Source of the DNA: Rhizobacter sp. SG703
GTDB lineage: Bacteria > Pseudomonadota > Gammaproteobacteria > Burkholderiales > Burkholderiaceae_C
DNA: 64,000 nt
Assembly (NCBI RefSeq): GCF_012275445.1
Contig: NZ_JAAZQK010000001.1
Coordinates: 429,198-493,197, forward strand
Reading direction: 5' to 3'
Shown one piece after another: positions 1 to 9,418 of this stretch. How positions within the stretch are numbered: position 1 is the stretch's first letter; each line of letters opens with the position of its first letter. The notes below the pieces were generated by a model. It was not told the origin of the DNA. It ran no database searches and saw only the letters and a program-made list of their open reading frames with translations. The translations under genes and the position numbers were made by a program.

Positions 1-595
1 CGGTGCCGTTGTCGACGCTGATGACCTCGAGCTTCTGCTTCAGCAGCTCGATGGCCGGCAGGATGCGGTCCCGGTGCAGCCCGTTCGGGTACAGGTCGTC
101 GGGCTTGAAGTTCGAGGTGGTGACGATGCTGACGCGGTTCGCGAACAGGCTGTCGAGCAGCCGGTGCAGGATCATCGCGTCGGTCACGTCGGCGACGTGG
201 AACTCGTCGAAGCAGATCAGCCGGTGGCGCCGCGAGATGCGCGCGCCCAGTTCTTCGAGCGGGTTGACGATGCCCTTCAGCTCGGCCAGCTCGCGGTGCA
301 CCTCGCGCATGAACTCGTGGAAGTGCAGCCGCGTCTTGCGCTGCAGCGGCACGGCGTTGAAGAAGCAGTCCATCAGGAAGCTCTTGCCGCGCCCCACCCC
401 GCCGTGCATGTAGACGCCGCGCGGCAGCGGCGGGCGCACCAGCAGCTTCGTGATCGCGTTGCTGCGCCGCGCCTTGTAGGCTTCCCACTCGTCCTGGCAG
501 CGCTGCAACGCGGCGACCGCGGCGAGTTGCGCCGGGTCGCTGTGGTAGCCGCGCTCCGCGAGCGTCTGCCGGTACAACTCGGTGACGGAGACCAT
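1..595 (-). CDS. zapE: Cell division protein ZapE (AFG1-like ATPase), partial
   Basis: The gene runs off the left edge; about 198 N-terminal residues are present from an ATG at 595. A Walker A motif (GGVGRGKSFLMD) and a Walker B motif (LICFDEFHVAD) are visible, with the HFHEFM segment between them typical of the AFG1/ZapE family. In E. coli ZapE binds the Z ring and affects FtsZ polymers during late division or stress. It starts 19 bases after the lpdA stop, so it is probably the last gene of the sucA-odhB-lpdA transcript. Placement of zapE behind the 2-oxoglutarate dehydrogenase operon is, as I recall, common in Burkholderiales. Confidence 0.9.
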   Translation of the reverse strand, partial: MVSVTELYRQTLAERGYHSDPAQLAAVAALQRCQDEWEAYKARRSNAITKLLVRPPLPRGVYMHGGVGRGKSFLMDCFFNAVPLQRKTRLHFHEFMREVHRELAELKGIVNPLEELGARISRRHRLICFDEFHVADVTDAMILHRLLDSLFANRVSIVTTSNFKPDDLYPNGLHRDRILPAIELLKQKLEVISVDNGT

Positions 596-614
596 CGACA
601 GCGACAGCGCCCGA

Positions 615-2066
615 TCAGAAGTTCAGCGTTCGCTTGTCGATGGCCAGCGCGGCTTCCTTCGTGGCTTCGCTCAGCGACGGATGCGCATGGCAGATGCGCG
701 CGATGTCTTCGGCCGAGGCCTTGAACTCCATCGCGACCACCGCCTCGGAGATCAGCTCCGACGCCATCGGCCCGACGATGTGCACGCCGAGGATCTCGTC
801 GGTCTTCGCGTCGGCCAGGAACTTGACCATGCCGGTCGTGTCGCCCAGCGCGCGCGCCCGGCCGTTCGCGAGGAACGGGAAGGTGCCGGCCTTGTAGGCC
901 CGGCCCGCGGCCTTCAGCTGCTGTTCGGTCTGGCCGACCCACGCGATCTCCGGCGAGGTGTAGATCACCCACGGGATCGTGTTGAAGTTGACGTGCCCGT
1001 GCTGGCCGGCAATGCGCTCGGCCACCGCGACGCCCTCTTCCTCGGCCTTGTGCGCGAGCATCGGGCCGCGCACCACGTCGCCGATCGCCCAGACGTTCGG
1101 CAGGTTGGTCTTGCAGTCGTCGTCGACCACCACCGCGCCGCGTTCGTCGAGCTTCAGGCCGACCGCTTCCGGGTTCAGGCCGATCGTGTTGGCGACCCGA
1201 CCGATCGAAACGATCAGCTTGTCGACTTCCAGCGTCTGCGCTTCGCCCTTCGCGTTGGCATACGCGACGGTGACACCCTTCTTGCCGGTCTTCACCTCGG
1301 AGATCTTCACGCCCAGCTCGACCTTCAGGCCCTGCTTGTTGAAGGCCTTCTGCGCCTCCTTGGCGATCTGCTCGTCGACCGCGCCGAGGAAGGTCGGCAG
1401 CGCTTCGAGCACCACCACCTCGGCACCGAGGCGGCGCCACACCGAGCCCATCTCCAACCCGATCACGCCGGCGCCGATCAGCCCCAGCTTCTTGGGCACC
1501 GCCGGGATGCGCAGCGCACCGTCGTTGCTGAGGATCAGCTCCTCGTCGAACGGCGCGCCGGGCAGCGCACGCGGGTTGGAGCCGGTCGCGACGATCACGT
1601 GCTTCGCGATGACCGTTTCTTCGGCGGCACCGGCGACCTTGATCTCGTAGCCCTGTCCTGAGCCTGTCGAAGCGGCGCCCTCGGCCGCCTTCACGAACGA
1701 GCCGCGGCCGTGGAAGAACGACACCTTGTTCTTCTTGAAAAGGTACAGGATGCCGTCGTTGTTCTGCTTCACGACCGCGTTCTTGCGGCCCAGCATCTTG
1801 CCGATGTCGATGCTGAGGTCCTTCAGGCCGATGCCGTGGTCGGCAAAGGCATGGCCGGCGTGCTCGAAGTGCTCGCTCGACTGCAGCAGCGCCTTCGACG
1901 GAATGCAGCCGACGTTGGTGCAGGTGCCGCCCGGGGCGGGGCCGCCCTTCTCGTTCTTCCACTCGTCGATGCAGGCGGTGTTGAAGCCCAGCTGCGCCGC
2001 GCGGATCGCCGCGATGTAGCCGCCGGGGCCGCCGCCGATGACGACGACGTCGAATGATTTGCTCAT
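615..2066 (-). CDS. lpdA: Dihydrolipoyl dehydrogenase (E3)
   Basis: The 483-residue flavoprotein reoxidises the dihydrolipoyl arm of the 2-oxoglutarate dehydrogenase complex with NAD+. The N-terminal FAD motif [12 protein letters not shown] is followed by the redox disulfide [13 protein letters not shown] (C49 and C54), an NAD-binding [10 protein letters not shown] segment and the C-terminal catalytic HAHPSLSEA dyad. It starts 12 bases after odhB ends, which marks an operon. One oddity is an in-frame segment at about residues 131-139 (AASTGSGQG). It is encoded by a sequence resembling a dispersed genomic repeat (1652-1674) and lies in a surface-like variable stretch, so it probably leaves the enzyme active. 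Confidence 0.97.
   Translation of the reverse strand: MSKSFDVVVIGGGPGGYIAAIRAAQLGFNTACIDEWKNEKGGPAPGGTCTNVGCIPSKALLQSSEHFEHAGHAFADHGIGLKDLSIDIGKMLGRKNAVVKQNNDGILYLFKKNKVSFFHGRGSFVKAAEGAASTGSGQGYEIKVAGAAEETVIAKHVIVATGSNPRALPGAPFDEELILSNDGALRIPAVPKKLGLIGAGVIGLEMGSVWRRLGAEVVVLEALPTFLGAVDEQIAKEAQKAFNKQGLKVELGVKISEVKTGKKGVTVAYANAKGEAQTLEVDKLIVSIGRVANTIGLNPEAVGLKLDERGAVVVDDDCKTNLPNVWAIGDVVRGPMLAHKAEEEGVAVAERIAGQHGHVNFNTIPWVIYTSPEIAWVGQTEQQLKAAGRAYKAGTFPFLANGRARALGDTTGMVKFLADAKTDEILGVHIVGPMASELISEAVVAMEFKASAEDIARICHAHPSLSEATKEAALAIDKRTLNF
1652..1674. repeat. Short dispersed repeat inserted in frame in lpdA
   Basis: The plus strand reads CTGTCCTGAGCCTGTCGAAG here. I know this sequence and its complement as a short repeat scattered between genes in many proteobacterial genomes. 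Here it lies inside a coding region and keeps the frame, adding about eight residues to LpdA. No second copy was noticed in this window. Membership in the repeat family is from memory. Confidence 0.55.
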
Positions 2067-2078
2067 CGTGATGTCCGG

Positions 2079-3344
2079 TTAGATGTCGAACAGCAGGCGG
2101 GCCGGATCTTCCAGCGCGTCCTTCATCGCGACCAGGCCCAGCACGGCTTCGCGACCGTCGATGATGCGGTGGTCGTACGACATCGCGAGGTAGTTCATCG
2201 GGCGGATCACGATCTGGCCGTTCTCGACCACCGCGCGGTCCTTCGTCGCGTGAACGCCGAGGATGGCCGACTGCGGCGGGTTGATGATCGGCGTCGACAG
2301 CATCGAGCCGAAGGTGCCGCCGTTCGAGATCGAGAAGGTGCCGCCGGTCAGCTCGTCGAGCGACAGCTTGCCGTCCTTGGCCTTCTGGCCGAAGCCGGCG
2401 ATGGTCTTCTCGATGTCGGCGAAGCTCAGCTGGTCGGCATTGCGGATGATCGGCACCACCAGGCCGCGCGGCGAACCGACCGCGATGCCGATGTCGAAGT
2501 AGCCGTGGTAGACGATGTCGTTGCCGTCGACGCTGGCGTTGATCACCGGGTACTTCTTCAGCGCGGCGACCGCGGCCTTCACGAAGAAGCTCATGAAGCC
2601 CAGCTTCACGCCGTGCTCCTTCTCGAACTTCTCCTGGAACTTCTTGCGCATCTCCATCACCGGCGCCATGTTCACTTCGTTGAACGTGGTCAGGATGGCG
2701 TTGGTGGCCTGCGACTGCAGCAGGCGCTCGGCCACGCGGGCGCGCAGGCGGCTCATCGGCACGCGCTGCTCCGGACGATCGCCGAGATTCTGCGAGACCG
2801 GTGCGGCGACGGAAGGCAGCGGCTTGGCCACCGATGCGGCGACGGGCGCGGCGACCGGTGCGGCGACGGCCGGCTTCGCGCCGGAGGCGATTGCGCCCAG
2901 CACGTCGCCCTTGGTCACGCGGCCGTCCTTGCCGGTGCCGGTGACGGCGCTGGTCGACAGGTTGTTGTCGGCCAGCAGCTTCGCGGCCGCGGGCATCGCG
3001 ACGTCGCTCTTGCTGGTGCCGGTGGGTGCAGCAGCCGCTGCGGCGGGCGCGGCCGCCGGAGCCGGCACGGCCTTGATCTCGAGCGGGCTCACCTGCGCGG
3101 CGGCCTCGGTGTCGATCTTCGCGATGACTTCATCGCTGGTGCAGCTCTCGCCGTCGTTCTTGACGATCTGCACGATCACGCCGGCGGCCGGCGCCGGCAC
3201 TTCGAGCACGACCTTGTCGGTCTCGATCTCGATCAGGATCTCGTCGATGGCCACGGCTTCACCGGGCTTCTTCTTCCATTGCAGCAGCGTGGCTTCGGCC
3301 ACCGATTCGGACAGCTGCGGAACTTTGACTTCTACGATTGCCAT
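2079..3344 (-). CDS. odhB: Dihydrolipoyllysine-residue succinyltransferase (E2 of 2-oxoglutarate dehydrogenase)
   Basis: The 421-residue protein forms the complex core and transfers the succinyl group to CoA. It has one lipoyl domain with the lipoylated lysine in [10 protein letters not shown] (K44), an alanine/proline-rich linker, a peripheral subunit-binding domain at about 115-150 ([19 protein letters not shown]), a second Ala/Pro/Val linker, and a catalytic domain ending in [13 protein letters not shown] with catalytic H392. A single lipoyl domain and this catalytic motif fit SucB/OdhB rather than the pyruvate enzyme. It sits between sucA and lpdA. A strong hairpin (3373-3407) occupies the gap after sucA. 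Confidence 0.97.
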   Translation of the reverse strand: MAIVEVKVPQLSESVAEATLLQWKKKPGEAVAIDEILIEIETDKVVLEVPAPAAGVIVQIVKNDGESCTSDEVIAKIDTEAAAQVSPLEIKAVPAPAAAPAAAAAAPTGTSKSDVAMPAAAKLLADNNLSTSAVTGTGKDGRVTKGDVLGAIASGAKPAVAAPVAAPVAASVAKPLPSVAAPVSQNLGDRPEQRVPMSRLRARVAERLLQSQATNAILTTFNEVNMAPVMEMRKKFQEKFEKEHGVKLGFMSFFVKAAVAALKKYPVINASVDGNDIVYHGYFDIGIAVGSPRGLVVPIIRNADQLSFADIEKTIAGFGQKAKDGKLSLDELTGGTFSISNGGTFGSMLSTPIINPPQSAILGVHATKDRAVVENGQIVIRPMNYLAMSYDHRIIDGREAVLGLVAMKDALEDPARLLFDI

Positions 3345-3372
3345 GAGGTTCTTTCTGGGTGTTCAGCACGGT

Positions 3373-3407
3373 TGCAGCCGCGCCGGCCACCGGGCCGGCA
3401 GGCTGCA
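3373..3407 (-). promoter_or_regulatory. Intercistronic hairpin between sucA and odhB
   Basis: TGCAGCC (3373-3379) pairs with GGCTGCA (3401-3407), and the inner arms GCCGGCC (3382-3388) and GGCCGGC (3393-3399) close a four-base loop. No T-run follows, so it is not a classical terminator. It may protect the upstream message or tune the ratio of E1 to E2; that role is inferred. Confidence 0.45.
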
Positions 3408-3418
3408 CCACGACTTGC

Positions 3419-6277
3419 TTATTTGGTGAGGACGAAGCCCTTGAGCTTGGCGAAGGCCTGGTCGAGCAGCGCCTTCTGCTGCTCCTGGTGCAGGTGCGCA
3501 TAACCCACCGCCGGCGAAGCCGACGCGGGGCGACCCGCATAGCCCAGCCGCTGGCCGTCGACCATGTTCTCGTGGATGTAGTGCTGCACGAAGAACCAGG
3601 CGCCCTGGTTCTGCGGCTCGTCCTGGCACCAGACGATCTCGGTCGCGTTGGCGTACTTCTTCACCTCGGCCGCGAAGGCCTTGTGCGGGAACGGATAGAG
3701 CTGCTCGACGCGGATGATCGCCACGTCGGTGGCCTTCTTCTCGGCCCGGGCCTTCACCAGGTCGTAGTAGACCTTGCCGGAACACGCGACGATGCGCTTG
3801 ACCTTGTCGGCCGGGATCTCGGCGCTCGCCTCGGGGATCACCGTCTTGAACTCGCCCTTCGTGAACTCGACGAGCGGCGACGTGGCGTCCTTGTTCCGCA
3901 GCAGCGACTTCGGCGTCATGATCACCAGCGGCTTGCGGAACATGCGCACCATCTGGCGGCGCAGCACATGGAAGATCTGGCTGGCCGAGGTCGGCTGCAC
4001 GATCTGCATGTTGTTGTCGGCGGCCAGCTGCATGAAGCGCTCCAGGCGTGCCGACGAATGCTCCGGGCCCTGCCCTTCGTAGCCGTGCGGCAGCATCAGC
4101 GTCAGGCCGTTGGCGCGGCCCCACTTGACCTCGCCGGACGCGATGAACTGGTCGATCACCACCTGCGCGCCGTTGACGAAGTCGCCGAACTGCGCTTCCC
4201 AGATGGTCAGCGTGTTCGGGTCGGCGCTGGCGTAGCCGTATTCGAAGCCGAGCACGGCTTCTTCGGACAGAAGCGAGTCGATCACGACGAACGGGGCCTG
4301 GTTGTCGGCCACGTGCTGCAGCGGCGTCCAGGTGCCTTCGTCCCACTTCTCGCGGTTCTGGTCGTGCAGCACCGCATGGCGGTGCGTGAAGGTGCCGCGG
4401 CCGCTGTCTTCGCCGGACAGGCGGATCGGGTAGCCGCTCGCGACCAGCGATGCGAAGGCGAGGTGCTCGCCCATGCCCCAGTCCATGTTGATGTCGCCGC
4501 GGCCCATCGCGGCGCGGTCGGCCAGCACCTTCTCGACCAGCGGGTGCGGCTTGAAGTTCGCCGGCACCGTCGTGATGCGCTCGGCCAGGCGCTTGACCTC
4601 GGCCAGCGGCAGCGCGGTGTCGGCCGAATCGGTCCACTTCTTGTTCAGGTACGGCGACCAGTCGACCGCGTACTTGCTCTTGTAGTTGGTCAGCACCGGG
4701 TCGATGGTGTGCTTGCCGGCGTCCATCGCGGCGCGGAATTCCTTGACCATCGCGTCCGGGCCGTCGGCCGGCAGCACGCCCTGCGCCACCAGCTTGTCGC
4801 CGTACAGCTTGCGGGTGCCCGGGTGCTGCGCGATCTTCTTGTACATCAGCGGCTGCGTCAGCGCCGGCGTGTCCTGCTCGTTGTGGCCGAGCTTGCGGAA
4901 GCAGACGATGTCGACCACCACGTCCTTGTTGAACTCCTGGCGGTAGTCGAGCGCGAGCTGCGTGCACAGCACGACCGCTTCGGGGTCGTCGCCGTTCACG
5001 TGCAGCACCGGCGCCTCGATCATCTTGACCACGTCGGTGCAGTACAGCGTCGAGCGGGTGTCGCGCGGGTCGCTGGTCGTGAAGCCGATCTGGTTGTTGA
5101 TGACGATGTGGACGGTGCCGCCGGTGTAGTAGCCGCGCGTCTGCGCGAGCGCCAGCGTTTCCATCACGACGCCCTGGCCGGCGAAGGCCGCGTCGCCGTG
5201 CACCAGCACCGGCAGCACGGTGTCGCCTTCCTTGTCGCCGCGGCGGTCGAGGCGGGCCTTCACCGAACCTTCGACGACCGGGTTGACGATCTCCAGGTGC
5301 GACGGGTTGAACGACAGGCTCAGGTGGACCGGGCCGCCGTCGGTGGTGACGTCGCTCGAGAAGCCCTGGTGGTACTTCACGTCGCCCGAGGGCAGGTTCT
5401 CGGGCGCGGTGTGGTCGAACTCGGCGAACAGGTCCTTGGGCATCTTGCCCAGCGTGTTGACCAGCACGTTCAGGCGGCCGCGGTGGGCCATGCCGATCAC
5501 GATCTCCTGCACGCCCTTCTCGCCGGCACGCTGCACCAGCTCGTCCATCGACGCGATGAAGCTTTCGCCGCCTTCGAGCGAGAAGCGCTTCTGGCCGACG
5601 TACTTCGTGTGCAGGTAGCGCTCCAGGCCTTCGGAGGCCGTCAGGCGGTTCAGGATCTGCTTCTTCTGCTCGGCCGTGAAGTTCGGCTTCGAGCGGATGG
5701 CTTCGAGGCGTTGCTGCCACCAGCGCTTTTCAGGCTGGTCGGTGATGTGCATGTACTCGGCGCCGATCGAGCCGCAATACGTTTCGCGCAGCGCCTGCAC
5801 GATCTGGCGCAGCGTCATCTGCTCGGACGTGCTGAAGTAGGTGTTCGTCGCGCTGAACGTGATGTCCATGTCGGACTCGCTCAGGTCGTAGAACGCCGGT
5901 TCCAGTTCGGGGATCTTCGGGCGCTCGACACGCTTCAGCGGGTCGAGGTCGGCCCAGCGGGCGCCGAGCACGCGGTAGGCGGCGATCAGCGACTGGACGT
6001 GGACCTGCTTGCGGGCGACCGCGAGGTCGGCGCTGCTGGCCTTGTTGCCGAAGGCGTTGGCCTTGGCGCGTTGAGCGAATGATTCGACGACCGGTGCATG
6101 CGGTACGTCGGCGGCCGACGAACCGTCGGCGGCAGGAACGTGCTGGAGGGCGTCGAAATAGGCGCGCCAGTTGTCGGGCACGGAGCCCGGGTTGTCGAGG
6201 TAAGCCTCGTACATCTCTTCGACATAGGGCGCATTGCCCCCGAACAGGTACGAGTTCGACCTGTATTCCTGCATCAT
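3419..6277 (-). CDS. sucA: 2-Oxoglutarate dehydrogenase E1 component
   Basis: The ThDP-dependent E1 subunit (952 residues) decarboxylates 2-oxoglutarate and passes the succinyl group to OdhB. The N terminus (MMQEYRSNSYLFGG) is the usual short E2-contacting segment. GMAHRGRLNVL, the ThDP-binding GDAAFAGQG region with NNQIGFTTS, and the C-terminal RVEQLYPFP segment identify the family; the length is typical. I place the start at the first of two adjacent ATG codons (6277) because AGGTGAG lies just upstream, rather than at an in-frame ATG 18 bases earlier. It is the first gene of a sucA-odhB-lpdA-zapE operon. Confidence 0.97.
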   Translation of the reverse strand: MMQEYRSNSYLFGGNAPYVEEMYEAYLDNPGSVPDNWRAYFDALQHVPAADGSSAADVPHAPVVESFAQRAKANAFGNKASSADLAVARKQVHVQSLIAAYRVLGARWADLDPLKRVERPKIPELEPAFYDLSESDMDITFSATNTYFSTSEQMTLRQIVQALRETYCGSIGAEYMHITDQPEKRWWQQRLEAIRSKPNFTAEQKKQILNRLTASEGLERYLHTKYVGQKRFSLEGGESFIASMDELVQRAGEKGVQEIVIGMAHRGRLNVLVNTLGKMPKDLFAEFDHTAPENLPSGDVKYHQGFSSDVTTDGGPVHLSLSFNPSHLEIVNPVVEGSVKARLDRRGDKEGDTVLPVLVHGDAAFAGQGVVMETLALAQTRGYYTGGTVHIVINNQIGFTTSDPRDTRSTLYCTDVVKMIEAPVLHVNGDDPEAVVLCTQLALDYRQEFNKDVVVDIVCFRKLGHNEQDTPALTQPLMYKKIAQHPGTRKLYGDKLVAQGVLPADGPDAMVKEFRAAMDAGKHTIDPVLTNYKSKYAVDWSPYLNKKWTDSADTALPLAEVKRLAERITTVPANFKPHPLVEKVLADRAAMGRGDINMDWGMGEHLAFASLVASGYPIRLSGEDSGRGTFTHRHAVLHDQNREKWDEGTWTPLQHVADNQAPFVVIDSLLSEEAVLGFEYGYASADPNTLTIWEAQFGDFVNGAQVVIDQFIASGEVKWGRANGLTLMLPHGYEGQGPEHSSARLERFMQLAADNNMQIVQPTSASQIFHVLRRQMVRMFRKPLVIMTPKSLLRNKDATSPLVEFTKGEFKTVIPEASAEIPADKVKRIVACSGKVYYDLVKARAEKKATDVAIIRVEQLYPFPHKAFAAEVKKYANATEIVWCQDEPQNQGAWFFVQHYIHENMVDGQRLGYAGRPASASPAVGYAHLHQEQQKALLDQAFAKLKGFVLTK

Positions 6278-6520
6278 TTCGCTCACCTTTCGCACTGGTT
6301 TCCAGCGCTGTAGTGGGTTAACAAACCTTCCGCGACACGGCTAGACCGACTGGCGGATTGCGACCCGCCTTGACTGCTCAACCAGCAAGGGGACGGGAAG
6401 GACCTGAAGTCACGGCCGGGACTGTAACACCGTTGGAATTCTGCGGTCCACCTCGTGGGATCGGCGTGTTTCGTGCGGACGACAATCGCCCGACTCCTTT
6501 GGTGGATTCATCCGCCCGAC
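6278..6520. other. Divergent intergenic region (sucA and 6521 gene)
   Basis: About 240 bases separate the divergent sucA and the cysteine-cluster gene. The sucA promoter must lie here, but I could not choose a convincing -35/-10 pair. The 6400-6455 part is less GC-rich than its surroundings. No RNA gene or repeat was recognised. Confidence 0.4.
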
Positions 6521-6847
6521 ATGCGCCGCACCATCGAAATCCACCCCGCCGCGCCGCCCAAGCCGCCGCTCGGCCAGCCCTGCAACGGCTGCGGCGTGTG
6601 CTGCGCGAGCGAACCTTGCCCGGTCGGCGTGCTGGTCAGCCGGCGCCGACACGGGGCCTGTGCAGCGCTGGTGTGGGAGGTACAGGGCGGTTACCGCTGC
6701 GGCGTGCTGCTGCGGGCGCGCGGCTTGCGCGGGCCGGCCTGGCTTCGCCGCGCGGCCACGCGACTGGCAACGCGGCTGATCGCCGCCGGCCAGGGTTGCG
6801 ATTGCGACTATGTGGTCGAACCGCGCGAGGTCGGACCGCATCGCTGA
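6521..6847 (+). CDS. YkgJ-type cysteine-cluster protein (putative metal-binding)
   Basis: A 108-residue soluble protein. The N-terminal half carries closely spaced cysteines (CNGCGVCCASEPCP), typical of the YkgJ/UPF0153 zinc- or iron-chelating family, and two more cysteines lie near the C terminus (GCDCDY). The cellular role of the family is not established. I start at the ATG at 6521 because the in-frame upstream segment (from 6455) is unlike the family and lies in low-quality coding sequence. It stands alone between the sucA promoter and a convergent aldo/keto reductase. Confidence 0.75.
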   Translation: MRRTIEIHPAAPPKPPLGQPCNGCGVCCASEPCPVGVLVSRRRHGACAALVWEVQGGYRCGVLLRARGLRGPAWLRRAATRLATRLIAAGQGCDCDYVVEPREVGPHR

Positions 6848-6861
6848 ACGGCGTCGCGACC

Positions 6862-7905
6862 TCAGAACGCCTCGTCGCGGCTGGAGCGGTCCCACAGGTC
6901 CAGCCCGCCGTCCTGCGCATGCCGGTCGATCTCGGCCAGCTCCTGCGCGCTGAAATCGAGCCGCGCCAGCGCCGCGACGTTCTCGCGCAGCTGCTCGGGC
7001 CGGCTCGCGCCGATCAGCGCGGTCGTCACGCGCGGGTCGCGCAGCACCCAGGCCAGCGCCATCTGCGCGAGCGACTGCCCGCGCTGCTGCGCGATCGCCC
7101 GCAGCCCGCGCACCCGCTCCAGGTTGGCTTCCGACAGGTGCTCCGCCTTCATCGAGCCGCCACCCGGCTTGTTGATGCGCGCATCGGCCGGGATGCCGTT
7201 CAGGTACTTGTCGGTCAGCAGTCCCTGGGCCAGCGCACTGAAGGCGATGCAGCCGGCGCCTTCGGCGTCGAGCGTGGCGAGCAGCCCGCCTTCGATCCAG
7301 CGGTTCAGCAGGCTGTACGACGGCTGGTGGATCAGCAGCGGCACGCCGCGTTCGCGCAGCAGTTTCGCCATCTCGGCGGTCCTGGCGGCCGAGTACGACG
7401 AGATGCCGACGTACAGCGCGCGCCCCGACTGCACCGCGGTGGCGAGCGCCGACGCGGTTTCCTCGAGCGGCGTCGCGGCGTCGAAGCGGTGCGAATAGAA
7501 GATGTCGACGTAGTCGAGTCCCATGCGCCGCAGGCTCTGGTCGAGGCTCGCGAGCACGTATTTGCGCGAGCCGCCGCCCTGCCCGTACGGGCCCGGCCAC
7601 ATGTCGTAGCCGGCCTTGGTGGAGATCACCAGCTCGTCGCGGTAGGGCTTGAAGTCCTCGCGCAGCAGGCGGCCGAAGTTGCTCTCGGCGCTGCCGTACG
7701 GCGGGCCGTAATTGTTGGCAAGGTCGAAGTGGGTGATGCCCAGGTCGAAGGCGGTGCGCAGCAGCGCCCGCTGTTCGGCGAGCGGCGTCGCGTCGCCGAA
7801 GTTGTGCCACAGGCCGAGCGACAGCGCCGGCAGCTGCAAGCCGCTGCGCCCGCAGCGGCGGTAGGTCATGCCCTGGTAGCGGTCGGGCGCGGCGGCGTAG
7901 GTCAT
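6862..7905 (-). CDS. yghZ: Aldo/keto reductase of the YghZ (L-glyceraldehyde 3-phosphate reductase) group
   Basis: A 347-residue NADPH-dependent reductase. The start resembles E. coli YghZ (RYQGMTYRRCGRSGLQLPAL, then SLGLWHNFGD). The catalytic residues are visible: Asp and Tyr in HFDLANNYGPPYG, Lys in VISTKAGYDMW and His in YVDIFYSHRFD. Such enzymes reduce methylglyoxal and L-glyceraldehyde 3-phosphate. I chose the ATG at 7905 to match the family start. It follows the cupin gene by 13 bases on the same strand, so the two are probably cotranscribed. The exact substrate is inferred from similarity. Confidence 0.88.
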   Translation of the reverse strand: MTYAAAPDRYQGMTYRRCGRSGLQLPALSLGLWHNFGDATPLAEQRALLRTAFDLGITHFDLANNYGPPYGSAESNFGRLLREDFKPYRDELVISTKAGYDMWPGPYGQGGGSRKYVLASLDQSLRRMGLDYVDIFYSHRFDAATPLEETASALATAVQSGRALYVGISSYSAARTAEMAKLLRERGVPLLIHQPSYSLLNRWIEGGLLATLDAEGAGCIAFSALAQGLLTDKYLNGIPADARINKPGGGSMKAEHLSEANLERVRGLRAIAQQRGQSLAQMALAWVLRDPRVTTALIGASRPEQLRENVAALARLDFSAQELAEIDRHAQDGGLDLWDRSSRDEAF

Positions 7906-7918
7906 GGTTCCCCGGATG

Positions 7919-8332
7919 TCATTTGACGAAGTCGTACAGCGGCGCATTCTTGTCGACGATGTGCACGGTGAACAATTTCAGGGGCATGTCGCCGACCACC
8001 TTGAAGCTGCCGTGCTGCACGTCGCGCAGGTTCAGGCCGGTCAGGCCGGTGGGCATCATCGACGCCTCCTTGCCCGGCGCCTGCACCATCGCGCCCTGCA
8101 GCACGTGGAAGGCCTCGACGCCGTGGTGCACATGCAGGTTGCTGCTCTGCCCCGGCTTCAGCTCGACGATCGACGCGATCACCTCCATGTCGGGCGTGCC
8201 GCTCAGGTCGGTGCGCTTCTGCTCGGCGCGCTGCGGCGAATCGGTCAGCGTCTGGGCCGTCAGGCCGGTGGTCAGGCCGAGTGCGAACAACAGCGCACCC
8301 GACAGCGTCAGCGTCAGCCGGGAAGTCTTCAT
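7919..8332 (-). CDS. Exported cupin-domain protein
   Basis: A 137-residue protein with an N-terminal signal peptide (MKTSRLTLTLSGALLFALGL, cleavage near TAQ) and a single cupin-2 barrel. The first cupin motif appears as SNLHVHHGVEAFHVLQG, holding metal-binding histidines and a glutamate. Periplasmic small cupins of this kind have no agreed function. It lies just upstream of the aldo/keto reductase in the same direction. The start at 8332 is preferred over an upstream one because it begins the signal peptide directly. Confidence 0.78.
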   Translation of the reverse strand: MKTSRLTLTLSGALLFALGLTTGLTAQTLTDSPQRAEQKRTDLSGTPDMEVIASIVELKPGQSSNLHVHHGVEAFHVLQGAMVQAPGKEASMMPTGLTGLNLRDVQHGSFKVVGDMPLKLFTVHIVDKNAPLYDFVK

Positions 8333-8430
8333 GGTGTCGGTCTCCTCGCGCGACATGCGCCGCGGCACTGTGCGCGCGGCTCGCGGGAGCGTCAATCGGG
8401 GCCGACGGCAGGGCTAAGGCCGCCAGTCGG

Positions 8431-9384
8431 TCAGGCGACGGACAACCGGCGTCGCGCCGCCTCGTACTCGCCATGCAACCGCTCCACCAGCGCACGCGCC
8501 GGCAGCACCTTGTCGATCGCGCCGATGCCCTGCCCGCAGCCCCAGATGTCCTTCCAGGCCTTGCGCGCATCGCCGCCGAAATTCATCTTGCTCGGGTCGC
8601 TCTCCGGCAGGTTGTCGGGGTCGAGCCCGGCCTTCACGATCGAGCCCTTCAGGTAGTTGCCGTGCACGCCGGTGAAGAGGTTGCTGTAGACGATGTCGTC
8701 GCTGCTGCTACCGACGATCATCTGCTTGTAGTCGTCGCTCGCGCGCGCCTCGTCGGTCGCGATGAAGGCCGAGCCGATGTAGGCCAGGTCGGCGCCCATC
8801 GCCTGCGCCGCGAGGATCGCGTCGCCGCTCGCGATCGAGCCGCTCAGCGCCAACGGCCCGTCGAACCAGGCGCGGATCTCCTGCACCAGCGCGAACGGGC
8901 TCTTCACGCCGGCATGGCCGCCGGCACCGGCCGCCACCGCGACCAGGCCGTCAGCGCCCTTCTCGATCGCCTTCTTCGCGAAGAAGTTGTTGATGACGTC
9001 GTGCAGCACGATGCCGCCCCAGGCATGCACCGCGTCGTTGACGTCGGTGCGCGCGCCGAGCGAGGTGATGACGACCGGCACCTTGTACTTCGCGCACAGC
9101 GCCATGTCGTGCTCGAGCCGGTCGTTGCTCTTGTGCACGATCTGGTTGATCGCGAACGGCGCGGCCGGCCGCTCGGGGTGCGCGCGGTCGTGCGCGGCGA
9201 GCGTCTCGGTGATCTCGGCCAGCCAGTCGTCGAGCAGCTCGGCCGGGCGCGCATTGAGCGCCGGCATCGCGCCGACGACGCCGGCCTTGCACTGCTCGAT
9301 CACGAGCTTCGGGTTGCTGATGATGAACAGCGGCGAGCCGATCACCGGCAGCGGCAGGTTCTGCAGAACGGGCGGAAGCGACAA
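8431..9384 (-). CDS. NAD(P)H-dependent flavin oxidoreductase / nitronate monooxygenase family
   Basis: A 317-residue FMN-binding TIM-barrel protein of the 2-nitropropane dioxygenase family. Diagnostic segments are the N terminus PVIGSPLFIISNPKLVIEQC, the glycine-rich AGAGGHAG (about 170), LSGSIASGDAI, and a C-terminal GQGIGAI. Family members oxidise alkyl nitronates or act as NADH:quinone reductases, so the substrate is uncertain. It is the last gene of a run starting with the acyl-CoA dehydrogenase and is separated from it by about 34 bases, so cotranscription is likely. Confidence 0.85.
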   Translation of the reverse strand: MSLPPVLQNLPLPVIGSPLFIISNPKLVIEQCKAGVVGAMPALNARPAELLDDWLAEITETLAAHDRAHPERPAAPFAINQIVHKSNDRLEHDMALCAKYKVPVVITSLGARTDVNDAVHAWGGIVLHDVINNFFAKKAIEKGADGLVAVAAGAGGHAGVKSPFALVQEIRAWFDGPLALSGSIASGDAILAAQAMGADLAYIGSAFIATDEARASDDYKQMIVGSSSDDIVYSNLFTGVHGNYLKGSIVKAGLDPDNLPESDPSKMNFGGDARKAWKDIWGCGQGIGAIDKVLPARALVERLHGEYEAARRRLSVA

Positions 9385-9418
9385 GGCAGGTCTCCGGTGG
9401 TCTGGGGGTCGTGGGCGA

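Noticed and set aside
3359-6082. Long plus-strand open frame opposite sucA
   Set aside because: It is the mirror of a textbook sucA gene in very GC-rich DNA; its translation is rich in Arg, His, Asp and Val repeats with no domain or ribosome site.
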